DNA of 64,000 bases from Furfurilactobacillus milii (GCF_009864005.1 NZ_WEZQ01000019.1:62001-126000), one strand, 5' to 3'; positions 9,674-17,944 are shown, numbered from the stretch's first letter. The notes: generated by a model not told the origin, from the sequence alone. Program-made: numbers and translations.

Positions 9674-10842
9674 AAAAGTTTAATCGCTTTCTCAATAGCA
9701 CGCTCTTCTACCGTTTATCAGCGTTAGTTTTGGCCATTTTCTTAGTTGTTTACGTCACCGGTTCAACTGGCAATGACACCCGTTTAGCACGTCAGGACAA
9801 TCCTAGTAGGGTATCTTCACTGACTTCGACCAAAACGAAAACAGTGTCGATGCCATTGCAACTAAATATCAATTCAAATAAATACTTTGTAACAGGTTAT
9901 CCAGAGCGCGTTAAAGTTAAAATCACAGGACCGGCTGCATTGGTTACGGCAACGACGAACACGCAGAACTTTAGCATTAATGCAGACTTGTCAAAGTTGT
10001 CAATGGGTAAACACAAGGTGACGTTGAAGGCCGATGGACTCAACAAAGAATTAACCTATCAAATTGAGCCGAAGACAATCAACGTTACGATTGCTCATCG
10101 TGAAACGATTACAATGCCTGTCCACGTGAAATATGACGCCAATAGTTTGGCGAGCGGCTATCAGGTTGGTACGCCGACAACGTCAGTTAATAGCGTGACG
10201 GTAACCGGTGCGACATCTGAAGTTGAACAGGTAGCCCAAGTGGTTGCGCCAATTAATTTGACTAAGAATAGTACATCAACCTTAACGGCGACTGTTCAGC
10301 TGGAGGCTCAAGATGCTAATGGCCATACAGTTAACGTGGTGATGACACCTTCAACGGCTAGTGTGACCGTGCCAATTACATCCAACGAAAGTTCTAAGAA
10401 GGTTAAGGTTAATTACGAGCCGAAGAATGCTGAGGATGGTAAGAGTTATTCGATTACCGGTGACGTTGATAGTTTGACTGCATACGGCACAAAGAGTGCG
10501 ATTAGCAAATTAAAGAGTAGTATAGTAGCTAACGTAGATGTTTCTGGTCTGCCAATTGGCACGACTAAGCAACAAGTTAATTTAACGCCTTCTGCCAGTG
10601 GCATTAGAAGCTATTCTGAGACGACTGCCAATGTCACGATTAAAGTGACCTCCAGTAACGCAGATAGTAATGGGGTTCAGCATGGCGATTCGTCAACAAG
10701 TTCCTCTGATGAATCATCTAGTGAAGCGGCTGGTAGCAGTGAAACGTCTTCTAGTAGTGGTGATACGAATAGCTCGGCGAGTAGCAGCGAAACGGGCAGT
10801 AGCACAAGTGCGTCCAGTAGTTCAGCTGCCAGTAGCAACTAG
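9670..10842 (+). CDS. cdaR: CdaR, YbbR-domain regulator of CdaA
   Basis: A 390-residue membrane-anchored protein with one N-terminal transmembrane segment (about residues 15-32) and an extracellular part made of YbbR repeats of about 80 residues each, seen as recurring segments like VTAYGTK, VTVTGATSEV and VKITGPAALV. It contacts CdaA and modulates cyclic di-AMP synthesis. The last 50 residues are almost only Ser, Glu, Thr, Gly and Ala, a low-complexity tail likely to span or contact the wall. The start overlaps the cdaA stop by 4 bases. Confidence 0.93.
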   Translation: MKKFNRFLNSTLFYRLSALVLAIFLVVYVTGSTGNDTRLARQDNPSRVSSLTSTKTKTVSMPLQLNINSNKYFVTGYPERVKVKITGPAALVTATTNTQNFSINADLSKLSMGKHKVTLKADGLNKELTYQIEPKTINVTIAHRETITMPVHVKYDANSLASGYQVGTPTTSVNSVTVTGATSEVEQVAQVVAPINLTKNSTSTLTATVQLEAQDANGHTVNVVMTPSTASVTVPITSNESSKKVKVNYEPKNAEDGKSYSITGDVDSLTAYGTKSAISKLKSSIVANVDVSGLPIGTTKQQVNLTPSASGIRSYSETTANVTIKVTSSNADSNGVQHGDSSTSSSDESSSEAAGSSETSSSSGDTNSSASSSETGSSTSASSSSAASSN

Positions 10843-10894
10843 TTAGCAAATAAACAAGTCTTTAGGGACAAACAACGAAGTGAGGAAGAAACAA

Positions 10895-12247
10895 ATGAAA
10901 TATTTTGGAACAGATGGTGTACGAGGCATTGCAAATCAGAATTTGAGTCCTGAACTTGCATTCCGACTTGGCCGTGCCGGCGGGTACGTGTTAACGGAGC
11001 ACGCCGATGAAGATCATCAACCACAGGTTTTGGTGGCGCATGATACGCGTATTTCGGGTCAAATGTTGGAAGAAGCACTGATTGCAGGGCTCCTGTCAGT
11101 TGGGATTGAAGTACTTAAACTCGGTGTTATCACAACTCCTGGAGTAGCCTACCTTGTCCGGGTACAACAGGCAGATGCTGGTGTCATGATTACGGCGTCT
11201 CACAATCCAGTTGCCGATAACGGAATTAAGTTCTTTGGTGGTGATGGTTTTAAACTATCTGATTCTTTGGAAGAAGAAATCGAAACCCTTTTGGATGCGC
11301 CTAAAGATGAATTGCCACGCCCATCAGCAGAAGGATTAGGAACTGTTGAAGACTATCAAGAAGGTGCTGCCAAATACACGCAATTCTTGGAGCAAACAAT
11401 TCCTGATCAACTAAATGGTTTGCACATTGCTGTGGATGCGGCTAATGGTGCTACCAGCAAGTTGGTGTCGCGTTTATTTGCAGATGTAGACACTGATTTC
11501 GACACGATGGCAACGAATCCTAATGGGTTGAACATTAACGATGGTGTTGGTTCTACTCATCCTGAGGCACTACAAAAATTTGTGGTTGAAAAGGGTGCCA
11601 CTATGGGTGTTGCGTTCGACGGTGACGGAGATCGTTGTATTGCTGTTGATGAAAATGGTGACATCGTTAATGGTGATAAGATTATGTTCATCTGTGGTAA
11701 ATACATGCATGAACATGGGCGTCTTAAGAAGGACACGGTGGTTACCACTGTGATGAGTAACCTTGGTCTTTATAAGGCCCTGGAAGGCAATGAAATGCAC
11801 AGCGTGCAAACGCAAGTCGGTGACCGATACGTGGTTGAAAAGATGTTAGCGGATGGCTATAACGTCGGTGGAGAACAGTCTGGACACGTTGTTTTCTTGG
11901 ACTTCAATACAACCGGTGATGGCATGTTAACTGCTTTACAACTTATGTACATTGTTCAAACGACTGGTAAAAAGTTATCTGAACTGGCCAGTGAAGTAAC
12001 GACATATCCTCAAAAGTTGGTTAACGTTAAAGTTGCTGATAAAAAGGCAGCTTTGGAAAATGACCAGATTAAGGCGATCATTAAAAAGGTCGAAACTGAA
12101 ATGAATGGTGATGGACGCGTGTTGGTTCGTCCAAGCGGTACGGAGCCATTGCTGCGGGTGATGGCTGAGGCACCGACTCAGGAAGTTGTCGACGGTTATG
12201 TCGATGAAATTGCTGAGGTTGTGCGCCAAGAAGTCGGCATTGAATAG
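10895..12247 (+). CDS. glmM: Phosphoglucosamine mutase
   Basis: GlmM converts glucosamine-6-phosphate to glucosamine-1-phosphate for UDP-GlcNAc synthesis. It opens with [11 protein letters not shown]; the phosphorylated catalytic serine is S102 in TASHNP; the metal site DGDGDRC lies near residue 244; the phosphate-binding loop [12 protein letters not shown] is near the C terminus. The length of 450 residues is normal. ATG 10895 is chosen because GAGGAAG at 10882-10888 overlaps the more upstream in-frame GTG. Third gene of the cda operon and ended by a terminator; glmS, which makes its substrate, is the next gene. Confidence 0.97.
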   Translation: MKYFGTDGVRGIANQNLSPELAFRLGRAGGYVLTEHADEDHQPQVLVAHDTRISGQMLEEALIAGLLSVGIEVLKLGVITTPGVAYLVRVQQADAGVMITASHNPVADNGIKFFGGDGFKLSDSLEEEIETLLDAPKDELPRPSAEGLGTVEDYQEGAAKYTQFLEQTIPDQLNGLHIAVDAANGATSKLVSRLFADVDTDFDTMATNPNGLNINDGVGSTHPEALQKFVVEKGATMGVAFDGDGDRCIAVDENGDIVNGDKIMFICGKYMHEHGRLKKDTVVTTVMSNLGLYKALEGNEMHSVQTQVGDRYVVEKMLADGYNVGGEQSGHVVFLDFNTTGDGMLTALQLMYIVQTTGKKLSELASEVTTYPQKLVNVKVADKKAALENDQIKAIIKKVETEMNGDGRVLVRPSGTEPLLRVMAEAPTQEVVDGYVDEIAEVVRQEVGIE

Positions 12248-12312
12248 TGACAACGCACACTGCAGGCTGATTGTTTTATTGGCTGATGAGTTAGTCACTG
12301 AGTACGAAAATT

Positions 12313-12350
12313 TGAGCTGTGTTTCCGTTTCTGGACGCACAGCTTTTTTT
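12313..12350 (+). terminator. Terminator of the cdaA-cdaR-glmM operon
   Basis: AGCTGTG at 12315-12321 pairs with CGCACAGCT ending at 12343, followed by a run of eight T. Confidence 0.85.
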
Positions 12351-12476
12351 GTTTGCAATTCGAAATATCACATTAATGTGGTCAAACACGAATCTGGTAG
12401 GCACGCTGATCCGTCATTAGTCGTGCTGGGTGGGTTTGTCCTAAACGTTCCATTTTTGAGAAAATTAAGGTTTGGT
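12351..12476. other. Intergenic region without a recognised gene
   Basis: Between the glmM terminator and the glmS control region I see no convincing gene. A weak GCACG/CGTGC stem flanks 12401-12427. No glmS ribozyme core is recognisable in the short leader before glmS. Confidence 0.5.
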
Positions 12477-12492
12477 AATCATATAGACCACT
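12477..12492. promoter_or_regulatory. NagR/DasR-like (dre) operator half, upstream glmS site
   Basis: AATCATATAGACCACT matches the dre palindrome AGTGGTCTAGACCACT at 12 of 16 positions, with a perfect right half. It lies just upstream of a TTGACG -35 box at 12505. Confidence 0.45.
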
Positions 12493-12504
12493 AAAGGCAA
12501 AAAG

Positions 12505-12568
12505 TTGACGTGATATGCTTAAAAACGTTATTATAATACTGCTTTCAAAAAAGAAAACGGTATTATAA
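12505..12568 (+). promoter_or_regulatory. glmS promoter region with inverted repeat
   Basis: TTGACG at 12505-12510 with TTATTA at 12528-12533 (17 bases), beside a TATAAT at 12532. A perfect 9-base inverted repeat, TTATAATAC at 12531-12539 and GTATTATAA at 12560-12568, surrounds the likely transcription start. Confidence 0.45.
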
Positions 12569-12582
12569 AAGTCTATACCAAT
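12567..12582. promoter_or_regulatory. NagR/DasR-like (dre) operator, proximal glmS site
   Basis: AAAAGTCTATACCAAT matches the dre consensus at 11 of 16 positions and ends 18 bases before the glmS start codon, where a bound repressor would block transcription. Confidence 0.5.
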
Positions 12583-12600
12583 TTGAAAAGGATGAACGTT

Positions 12601-14418
12601 ATGTGTGGAATTGTTGGAGTGACAGGAAACGAAAATGCGGTTGAAATGTTGATGAATGGTCTCCGTCGTTTGGAATATCGTGGCTACGATTCAGCTGGAA
12701 TTTACGTAAACGACCAAAATGGTAAAGATTACTTAGTAAAGGAAAAAGGCCGCGTGGCTGATCTGGCTAAGGCAATCGGTGAAGATGTCCACGGTTCCAC
12801 GGGAATTGCGCATACGCGGTGGGCTACACACGGACAGCCTAGCGTTGCCAATGCGCATCCACAAGTATCCGCTGATGGGCGTTTTTACTTGGTTCACAAC
12901 GGTGTCATCGAAAACTACATTGAACTAAGAGACAAGTATCTCCAAGATGTGACGTTCAAGAGTGAAACAGACACTGAGGTCGTTGTCCAATTAATCGATT
13001 ACTTCGTCAAACATGATAATTTAACAACCTTAGAGGCCTTCCGTAAGGTGCTTTACTTGGTGGGGGATTCTTCATACGGTTTCTTGCTGATGGATCGCGA
13101 AGAACCGGACACTTTGTTTGTTGCTAAAAACAAAAGCCCATTGCTAGTTGGTGTCGGCAATGGCTTTAATGTTGTTTGCTCAGATGCCATCGCAATGCTG
13201 AACTACACCCATGATTTCATTGAGATGCAGGATGGCGAAATCATGATCTTGACGCCCGAAAAAGTGGACATTGAAGATGAAGAAGGCCACCACATTACCC
13301 GCTTGCCATTCCACGTCAGCATGGATGCCAGTGAGGCTGATAAGGGAACTTATCCACATTACATGTTGAAAGAAATTGATGACCAACCAACTGTCATGCG
13401 TAAATTAGCGCAAACGTACTTCAATGATGACGGCCAAGTGACTATCGATGACGAACTGTTGGCGGATTTGCAATCAGCCGACCGGTTGTATATTGTTGCT
13501 GCGGGGACAAGCTACCACGCTGGTCTAGTCGGTGAACGTTTGTTTGAACGATTGGCAGCGGTACCGACCGAAGCCCACGTATCCTCAGAGTTTGCTTATA
13601 ATTCACCCATTCTCTCCAAACATCCTTTCTTTATTTTCCTGAGTCAAAGTGGTGAAACAGCTGATTCCCGTGAAGTATTAACTGAGGTAAACGCAAAGGG
13701 TTATCACAGTTTGACAATCACGAATGTGCAAAACTCAACGTTATCGCGTGAAGCAACTTACACAATGCTGTTAAATGCGGGGCCAGAAATTGCGGTTGCT
13801 TCGACCAAGGCTTATACGGCTCAAATTGCTGTTGAAGCAATTATTGCTAAGGCATTAGGAGAAGCAACGCAGCAAGCAGCCGCAGCCGATTTTGACTTAC
13901 GTCGCCAATTGGGACTGGTCGCTAATGGTATTCAAGCTTTAGTTGATCAGAAAGAACGTTTTGAAGCTGTTGCTAAAGATAATTTTGTCGATCAACGTGA
14001 TGCCTTTTACATTGGGCGTGGCATTGACTATGCGGTTTCACTTGAAGCCTCGTTGAAATTAAAGGAAATTACTTATATTCATTCCGAAGGGGTTGCCGCC
14101 GGTGAATTAAAACACGGCCCAATTGCATTGATTGAGTCCGGCACGCCGGTCATCGGTATCATTACTCAAGAACGAACGGCTTCACTGACCCGTAGTAATT
14201 TGGCAGAAACTGCCGCTCGGGGTTCTCACATCATGACGATTGTGACGAAGTCGTTGGCTAAAGCACATGATGATATCATTTTGGAAGACGTCGATGAGAT
14301 GTTAACGCCACTATTAACCATTATTCCGGGTCAGCTAATTTCCTACTACACGAGTTTGCTGAAGGGATTAGATGTTGATAAACCACGGAATTTGGCTAAG
14401 AGTGTCACGGTTCAATAA
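12601..14418 (+). CDS. glmS: Glutamine-fructose-6-phosphate aminotransferase (isomerizing)
   Basis: GlmS makes glucosamine-6-phosphate from fructose-6-phosphate and glutamine, the entry point of amino-sugar and wall synthesis. The start at 12601 gives MCGIVGVTG with the catalytic cysteine at position 2, exposed after Met removal; the in-frame codons upstream would destroy this. Residues 1-240 form the Ntn glutaminase (HTRWATHG, NGVIENY); two SIS domains follow (SQSGETADS, STKAYTAQ), ending with the conserved KSVTVQ. Length 605. Two dre-like sites upstream point to control by an amino-sugar-responsive GntR repressor. Confidence 0.98.
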   Translation: MCGIVGVTGNENAVEMLMNGLRRLEYRGYDSAGIYVNDQNGKDYLVKEKGRVADLAKAIGEDVHGSTGIAHTRWATHGQPSVANAHPQVSADGRFYLVHNGVIENYIELRDKYLQDVTFKSETDTEVVVQLIDYFVKHDNLTTLEAFRKVLYLVGDSSYGFLLMDREEPDTLFVAKNKSPLLVGVGNGFNVVCSDAIAMLNYTHDFIEMQDGEIMILTPEKVDIEDEEGHHITRLPFHVSMDASEADKGTYPHYMLKEIDDQPTVMRKLAQTYFNDDGQVTIDDELLADLQSADRLYIVAAGTSYHAGLVGERLFERLAAVPTEAHVSSEFAYNSPILSKHPFFIFLSQSGETADSREVLTEVNAKGYHSLTITNVQNSTLSREATYTMLLNAGPEIAVASTKAYTAQIAVEAIIAKALGEATQQAAAADFDLRRQLGLVANGIQALVDQKERFEAVAKDNFVDQRDAFYIGRGIDYAVSLEASLKLKEITYIHSEGVAAGELKHGPIALIESGTPVIGIITQERTASLTRSNLAETAARGSHIMTIVTKSLAKAHDDIILEDVDEMLTPLLTIIPGQLISYYTSLLKGLDVDKPRNLAKSVTVQ

Positions 14419-14484
14419 TAAATAGCTTGTTTTTAGTTTGGACAGGAGCTGTGACATATCTCCGTTTTTGAGAATAAGCATTAC

Positions 14485-14531
14485 ACGTAATAGCACCTGA
14501 TTCCTACTTTGGGAATCAGGTGCTATTACGT
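14485..14531. repeat. Perfect 20-bp hairpin downstream of glmS
   Basis: Inverted repeat with arms 14485-14504 and 14512-14531 and a 7-base loop. No T-run follows on either strand, so it is not a standard terminator. It may protect or process the glmS 3-prime end. The rest of 14419-14700 shows no convincing gene. Confidence 0.8.
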
Positions 14532-14700
14532 TAGGCAAGAAATTTGTAATGCGATAATGCTCACAGTGTTTGTTCTAAATGGACTCATGCCGAGGGTTCT
14601 GCTCTATTTAACAAGTCCTTCTGAATCAGCTAAATGGCCGGTCTTTACTGGTATGAAGAAAGCAGTGACAAACAAAAATCAGATTTACAGCTTAGGTGAC

Positions 14701-14728
14701 TTGTAAAATTGTCTAGACCTGTTATAAT
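14701..14728 (+). promoter_or_regulatory. nagB promoter
   Basis: TTGTAA at 14701-14706 and TATAAT at 14723-14728, 16 bases apart, with dre-like sites overlapping the spacer and the -10 box. Confidence 0.6.
14707..14722. promoter_or_regulatory. NagR/DasR-like (dre) operator in nagB promoter spacer
   Basis: AATTGTCTAGACCTGT matches the dre consensus at 12 of 16 positions and has the intact palindromic core GTCTAGAC. It fills the spacer between -35 and -10. Confidence 0.6.
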
Positions 14729-14742
14729 TGGACTATACCAAT
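14727..14742. promoter_or_regulatory. NagR/DasR-like (dre) operator overlapping nagB -10
   Basis: ATTGGACTATACCAAT is a near-palindrome (ATTGG/CCAAT arms) that begins within TATAAT and covers the start of transcription. It directly abuts the previous site. Confidence 0.65.
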
Positions 14743-14762
14743 AAGAAAAAGGGAGACTCGAC

Positions 14763-15476
14763 ATGAAGGTTATTGTTGTAAAGAACGCCGCTGAAGGCGG
14801 TAAGCAAGGTTTTCAAGTGTTTAAGGACGCATTAGCTAATGGTGCTAAGGTATTTGGGTTGGCAACTGGTAGTACGCCAATTTCAACATATGATGAAATT
14901 ACGAGTTCAGACTTGGACTTTAGTCATGTGACTTCTGTAAACTTGGATGAATACGTTGGTCTTGGACCTGATCATCCACAAAGCTACAACTACTTCATGC
15001 ACGAGCATTTCTTTAACAAGAAGCCATTTGCAAACTCATATTTGCCAGATGGGTTAAACAAAGATGCTGAAGCTGAAACGAAGCGTTACGACAAGGTAAT
15101 TGCTGATAACCCAATCGATTTAGGTATTCTGGGATTAGGCCGTAATGGGCACATTGGTTTCAACGAACCAGGTACGCCATTTGATTCCACAACACATCAG
15201 GTTAAATTAACAGAATCTACTATTGCTGCCAACGCACGTTTCTTCGATAACGAAGAAGAGGTTCCTAAGTATGCTTACTCTATGGGGATTGGTTCAATCT
15301 TAAAGGACAAACAAATTTTGCTGGAAGCTTATGGTGAAGAAAAAGCCGATGCAGTGAAGGGTATGATTGAGGGCCCTGTTACGCCTGATTTACCTGCTAG
15401 CTCATTACAGAACCACGATAATGTTATCGTTGTGATTGACGAAGCAGCTGCTTCAAAGCTCAGCAAGAAATACTAG
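14763..15476 (+). CDS. nagB: Glucosamine-6-phosphate deaminase
   Basis: NagB converts glucosamine-6-phosphate to fructose-6-phosphate and ammonia, the reverse of the GlmS step, for use of amino sugars. The 237-residue length is typical of the short Gram-positive form. Visible motifs are ATGSTPIS near residue 34, the catalytic LDEYVGLG near 64 and [15 protein letters not shown] near 122 with the active-site histidine. GGGAG lies 8 bases before the ATG. It lies downstream of glmS but has its own promoter with two dre-like sites, so opposite enzymes are probably set by one repressor. Confidence 0.97.
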   Translation: MKVIVVKNAAEGGKQGFQVFKDALANGAKVFGLATGSTPISTYDEITSSDLDFSHVTSVNLDEYVGLGPDHPQSYNYFMHEHFFNKKPFANSYLPDGLNKDAEAETKRYDKVIADNPIDLGILGLGRNGHIGFNEPGTPFDSTTHQVKLTESTIAANARFFDNEEEVPKYAYSMGIGSILKDKQILLEAYGEEKADAVKGMIEGPVTPDLPASSLQNHDNVIVVIDEAAASKLSKKY

Positions 15477-15521
15477 AAATAAAAAGAAAGCAGATATAAC
15501 ACGTTTAAGCTTTCTCAGGTC

Positions 15522-15575
15522 ACACAAATAGACGTTCATGGGTGGTGGATATGCCCATGGACGTCTAATTTGTGT
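15522..15575. repeat. Long imperfect hairpin downstream of nagB
   Basis: ACACAAA/TTTGTGT, TAGACGT/ACGTCTA and CATGGG/CCCATG stack into a helix of about 21 pairs with one bulged A and an 11-base loop. No T-run follows. A smaller AGAAAGC/GCTTTCT stem precedes it at 15485-15515. Confidence 0.7.
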
Positions 15576-15720
15576 TAAATGAGCAAAAGGCAGCGTTATG
15601 GCTCGCATTTACGACAATTTTCATCTGCGCAAATTTTGCGATTGAAGGGGAGCTGCTTGTTGCCATTTCACTAAAATTCAAACTGAAGTGTTATGTTCCA
15701 ATGCCTGCGTGTTTATAAAG

Positions 15721-15766
15721 AAAAATAACCAAACCATCATTTATAAATGGCAATTTGGTTATTTTT
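15721..15766. terminator. Bidirectional terminator
   Basis: Perfect 13-base arms AAAAATAACCAAA at 15721-15733 and 15754-15766 with an inner CCAT/ATGG stem and A/T tails on both sides. Likely the true end of nagB transcripts. Confidence 0.8.
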
Positions 15767-15825
15767 CTAATAAAAACATTAAAATATGGATAGACATAAT
15801 TTAAAATACGTGATAACTTTAAATT

Positions 15826-15952
15826 ACCATTTATTTACTTCCTCTTCCAAGGACGTTCACCCCAATGACGCCTTGGAACGGTACATCGTTGATTTGGTGT
15901 TCCTAACCTAAATGGCCCTTGAAAGGAACCGATGCCCGTCGGTTCCTTTTTT
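15826..15952 (+). ncRNA. Candidate small RNA with two alternative hairpins and terminator
   Basis: TAGACA at 15791-15796 and an extended -10 TGATAACTT at 15811-15819 (17-base spacing) predict a start near 15826. The transcript would contain TTCCAAGG at 15845-15852 paired with CCTTGGAA at 15871-15878, a competing GGAAC/GTTCC pair (15875-15879 with 15899-15903), and a perfect 11-bp terminator stem at 15922-15949 followed by T. The next gene lies on the opposite strand, so the RNA is free-standing. No open reading frame of note is present. Family unknown. Confidence 0.45.
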
Positions 15953-15966
15953 GGCCGCTTTTTTAG

Positions 15967-16302
15967 TTAGCCGACTTGGTTTTCTCTGAGAATAGCATCG
16001 ACAACAGCTTGCATTTCTGGTGTCTTAATCCATTCTTCCCAGTGATCCATATCCCAACCTTGCATGAGAAAATGATGATTAATGTAATCTTCATATTTAA
16101 TCACGTTTGCTGATTCAGGAATATTGAGTTTTAGAATACGGACTTCTTTAATGAACTTTTTCTCGGCTGCAAATTCTGCACGTCCATTGTGAACCATGTT
16201 GCCAATTTCCATGTACTTTGAGCCATCATTTCGGGTGATTTCCTCGATCATGTCTAACGATTCATGGCCTGGTTCTTCTAATGGTGCTGGTTCTTCTGCC
16301 AT
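15967..16302 (-). CDS. Hypothetical acidic protein, 111 residues
   Basis: I do not recognise this protein. It is soluble, acidic at its N terminus (MAEEPAPLEEPGHE), with a central beta-rich stretch and a C-terminal helical part rich in Trp and His (FLMQGWDMDHWEEWIK). There is no signal peptide or membrane segment. AAAGGAG lies 9 bases before the ATG on the minus strand. Upstream on the same strand is a cre-controlled promoter followed by a terminator-like hairpin, so expression could be attenuated; a weaker promoter with GATAAT also lies nearer the gene. Confidence 0.75.
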   Translation of the reverse strand: MAEEPAPLEEPGHESLDMIEEITRNDGSKYMEIGNMVHNGRAEFAAEKKFIKEVRILKLNIPESANVIKYEDYINHHFLMQGWDMDHWEEWIKTPEMQAVVDAILRENQVG

Positions 16303-16377
16303 CGTATATGACTCCTTTCTGTAAAAACAACGCTAGTCTATTATCGCATGAAACTTATTTGTTGACGAAAAAAGAGT

Positions 16378-16459
16378 AAAAAAAAACCACCATCTTGCGA
16401 CGGTGGCCGGCATAAGAGAGAAAGAGAATTGATTAGAAGGTAATTACTAAATACCTTAC
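16378..16459 (-). ncRNA. Candidate CcpA-controlled small RNA
   Basis: The minus strand carries a near-perfect promoter, TTGACA (16494-16489), 17 bases, TATATT (16471-16466). The predicted RNA begins near 16459, forms a 5-prime hairpin AAGGTA/TACCTT (16457-16452 with 16442-16437), continues with a single-stranded tract holding TTCTCTTTCTCTCTT (16428-16414), and ends with a CCACC/GGTGG hairpin (16406-16387) and nine T. The pyrimidine-rich tract is complementary to Shine-Dalgarno-like purine runs, a common seed type in Gram-positive small RNAs. Alternatively it is an attenuated leader of the gene at 16302. Confidence 0.55.
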
Positions 16460-16465
16460 GAGAAC

Positions 16466-16494
16466 AATATACCTAATAATGAAAGCGCTGTCAA
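16466..16494 (-). promoter_or_regulatory. Strong sigma-A promoter of the minus-strand RNA
   Basis: TTGACA, 17-base spacer, TATATT on the minus strand. A cre site covers the -35 box and part of the spacer. Confidence 0.75.
16480..16493. promoter_or_regulatory. cre site (CcpA)
   Basis: TGAAAGCGCTGTCA on the plus strand fits the cre consensus TGWAANCGNTNWCA at every position. Its overlap with the -35 box predicts catabolite repression. Confidence 0.7.
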
Positions 16495-16729
16495 TGACTA
16501 TTTTAAAAATACTTTTATAGCGTGCTTTACAGTTTTCTTGTTCCAAGAGACCTATTATCAGGAATTGATCATTAGGGACTACTTGATCAGTTCAAAAACC
16601 ATGTGATTCAAAGATTTTCATTGCAGTATCAAAGCCTTGTGAGATCCGCAAGTTTCTATATTAGTCTGATAGTCTTTTGGGTAGCAGCCCCACGATTTAG
16701 CAAAAGACGGGATTTAAAATAATTCGAGT
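16495..16729. other. Intergenic region without a recognised gene
   Basis: No coding frame with a ribosome site is seen. An imperfect inverted repeat, GAATTGATCA near 16562 against TGATCAGTTC near 16585, is the only clear structure. Confidence 0.5.
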
Positions 16730-16743
16730 TGTAAGCGGTTACA
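16730..16743. promoter_or_regulatory. cre site (CcpA)
   Basis: TGTAAGCGGTTACA matches the cre consensus fully. It overlaps the -35 position of a promoter with TAGAAT at 16761-16766, upstream of the small membrane gene at 16807. Confidence 0.7.
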
Positions 16744-16806
16744 AAATATGCAAAATCGGTTAGAATAGAGGTGTAGAAAGAAGCTATTACTTAAGGAGAT
16801 GAGCTT

Positions 16807-16911
16807 ATGGGGTTTCAGGTTGAACTAGCAATCATTGCCATTACCGCAATTGTAATTATGGTGTTGTTGGGCATTTTGGGACTGCATGACGGTCGTCACC
16901 TACACACTTAA
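16807..16911 (+). CDS. Small single-pass membrane protein, 34 residues
   Basis: A 34-codon gene starting MGFQVELAIIAITAIV, with one hydrophobic helix over about residues 7-26 and a short His-rich tail (LHDGRHLHT). TTAAGGAG stands 9 bases before the ATG. A promoter with TAGAAT at 16761 and an overlapping perfect cre site precede it, which argues for a genuine regulated gene. It ends 35 bases before the next gene, so the two may form one unit. Function unknown. Confidence 0.6.
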   Translation: MGFQVELAIIAITAIVIMVLLGILGLHDGRHLHT

Positions 16912-16946
16912 TATCCGTAAGATTAATAAAACGGGGGTGGGGTTAG

Positions 16947-17654
16947 ATGACTAAGCAACTTTTTAATCGAAAAATATTGGTAAAACAAGATGATGGACGT
17001 CAATTTATTGATGTCATCGAGGATGCAACGCATTTATCCTGGACGTCTACAGTTGATGAAACATTACAACAACGCGATGTGGATGCTGTAATCACGCGGC
17101 TCGCTGACGGCGTATTCAACTTGAATTGGTTGGGATTACGCGGCGCAATGTCAGAAACGATGGATTTTAATCGGCATACATTAGTCGGCGTTCGGTTTGA
17201 TTCGGAAAAGGGACCACAACGGTTTGCCGGTAGTGTTCAATTATTAAATGATGATGGAACGCCTGACTTGAGTCCGTTTACGAATTGCCAAATCGTGTTA
17301 GCTTTTTGGAATGCCTTCTTTAATCGTCACGATGTTTCTGCGGTGGCACAGTATGTGGCGCCAGAGTTCATTCAACATAATCCAAGCATTGCCGATGGTG
17401 CGGAAACATTTACACATTATTATCGAGTTTTGTTTGGTCCTCAGGGCAGTTTGCGCGAGTCGAAACGGACGGTTGTCAGTGTAGCTGATCGAGATGATCT
17501 TGTGTATTTGCATGTTATTAGACAGGATTCTCCGACAGCGACCGAAATGGCCGAAGTTGATATCTTCCGGGTTCGCGATGGTCAGTTAGTTGAACACTGG
17601 GCTGTGAAACAACCGTTTCCAAATCATAGTGCAAACGGCCACCCAATGTTTTAA
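16947..17654 (+). CDS. Two-domain protein with C-terminal SnoaL/NTF2-like fold
   Basis: A 235-residue soluble protein. The second half (about residues 110-220) reads as a SnoaL-like/NTF2 fold: VLAFWNAFFNRHDVSAVAQYVAPEFIQHNPSIADG followed by beta strands and VDIFRVRDGQLVEHWAVKQ, the characteristic ending. The first 100 residues form a separate beta-rich domain (RKILVKQDDGRQFIDVIED, FNRHTLVGVRFDS) that I do not assign; MoaF-like is one thought. SnoaL proteins act as small-molecule cyclases, isomerases or binding proteins; the substrate here is unknown. It lies behind the cre-controlled small membrane gene and before a dehydrogenase gene. Confidence 0.75.
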   Translation: MTKQLFNRKILVKQDDGRQFIDVIEDATHLSWTSTVDETLQQRDVDAVITRLADGVFNLNWLGLRGAMSETMDFNRHTLVGVRFDSEKGPQRFAGSVQLLNDDGTPDLSPFTNCQIVLAFWNAFFNRHDVSAVAQYVAPEFIQHNPSIADGAETFTHYYRVLFGPQGSLRESKRTVVSVADRDDLVYLHVIRQDSPTATEMAEVDIFRVRDGQLVEHWAVKQPFPNHSANGHPMF

Positions 17655-17738
17655 ACTTTTTAACAAAAAACTAACACACCACTTCTGATGAGAATAATTA
17701 GGGAGACTGGTTTGTGATTTTGGAAATTAAAAAAATAT

Positions 17739-17785
17739 CAAGGTAATTGCTAGGTTGAATGACAACTGGTAGTTACCTTTTTTGT
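17739..17785 (+). terminator. Terminator after the SnoaL-domain gene
   Basis: AAGGTAATTGCTAG pairs with CTGGTAGTTACCTT through a 13-base loop with a few mismatches, followed by TTTTTT. Confidence 0.7.
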
Positions 17786-17944
17786 TGGAAAAGTTACCGT
17801 TCGTTCATTGTCAGCAAAACAGTGTAATTGGTTCATTTTTAAGGATGAATAATATCTCTTACGTTAACAGAATCATATAGTGAAGGCGGAAAGTTTTTAG
17901 CGGCTGCTTTATAACCGAACTAAGATTTGGAAAGGGAGATAATC

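Noticed and set aside
12477-12600. A glmS ribozyme in the glmS leader
   Set aside because: The predicted leader is too short and lacks a recognisable ribozyme core; operator-like sites explain the region better.
14509-14706. A 65-codon plus-strand frame between glmS and nagB
   Set aside because: It begins inside the 20-bp hairpin loop, has no ribosome site and ends in the nagB promoter.
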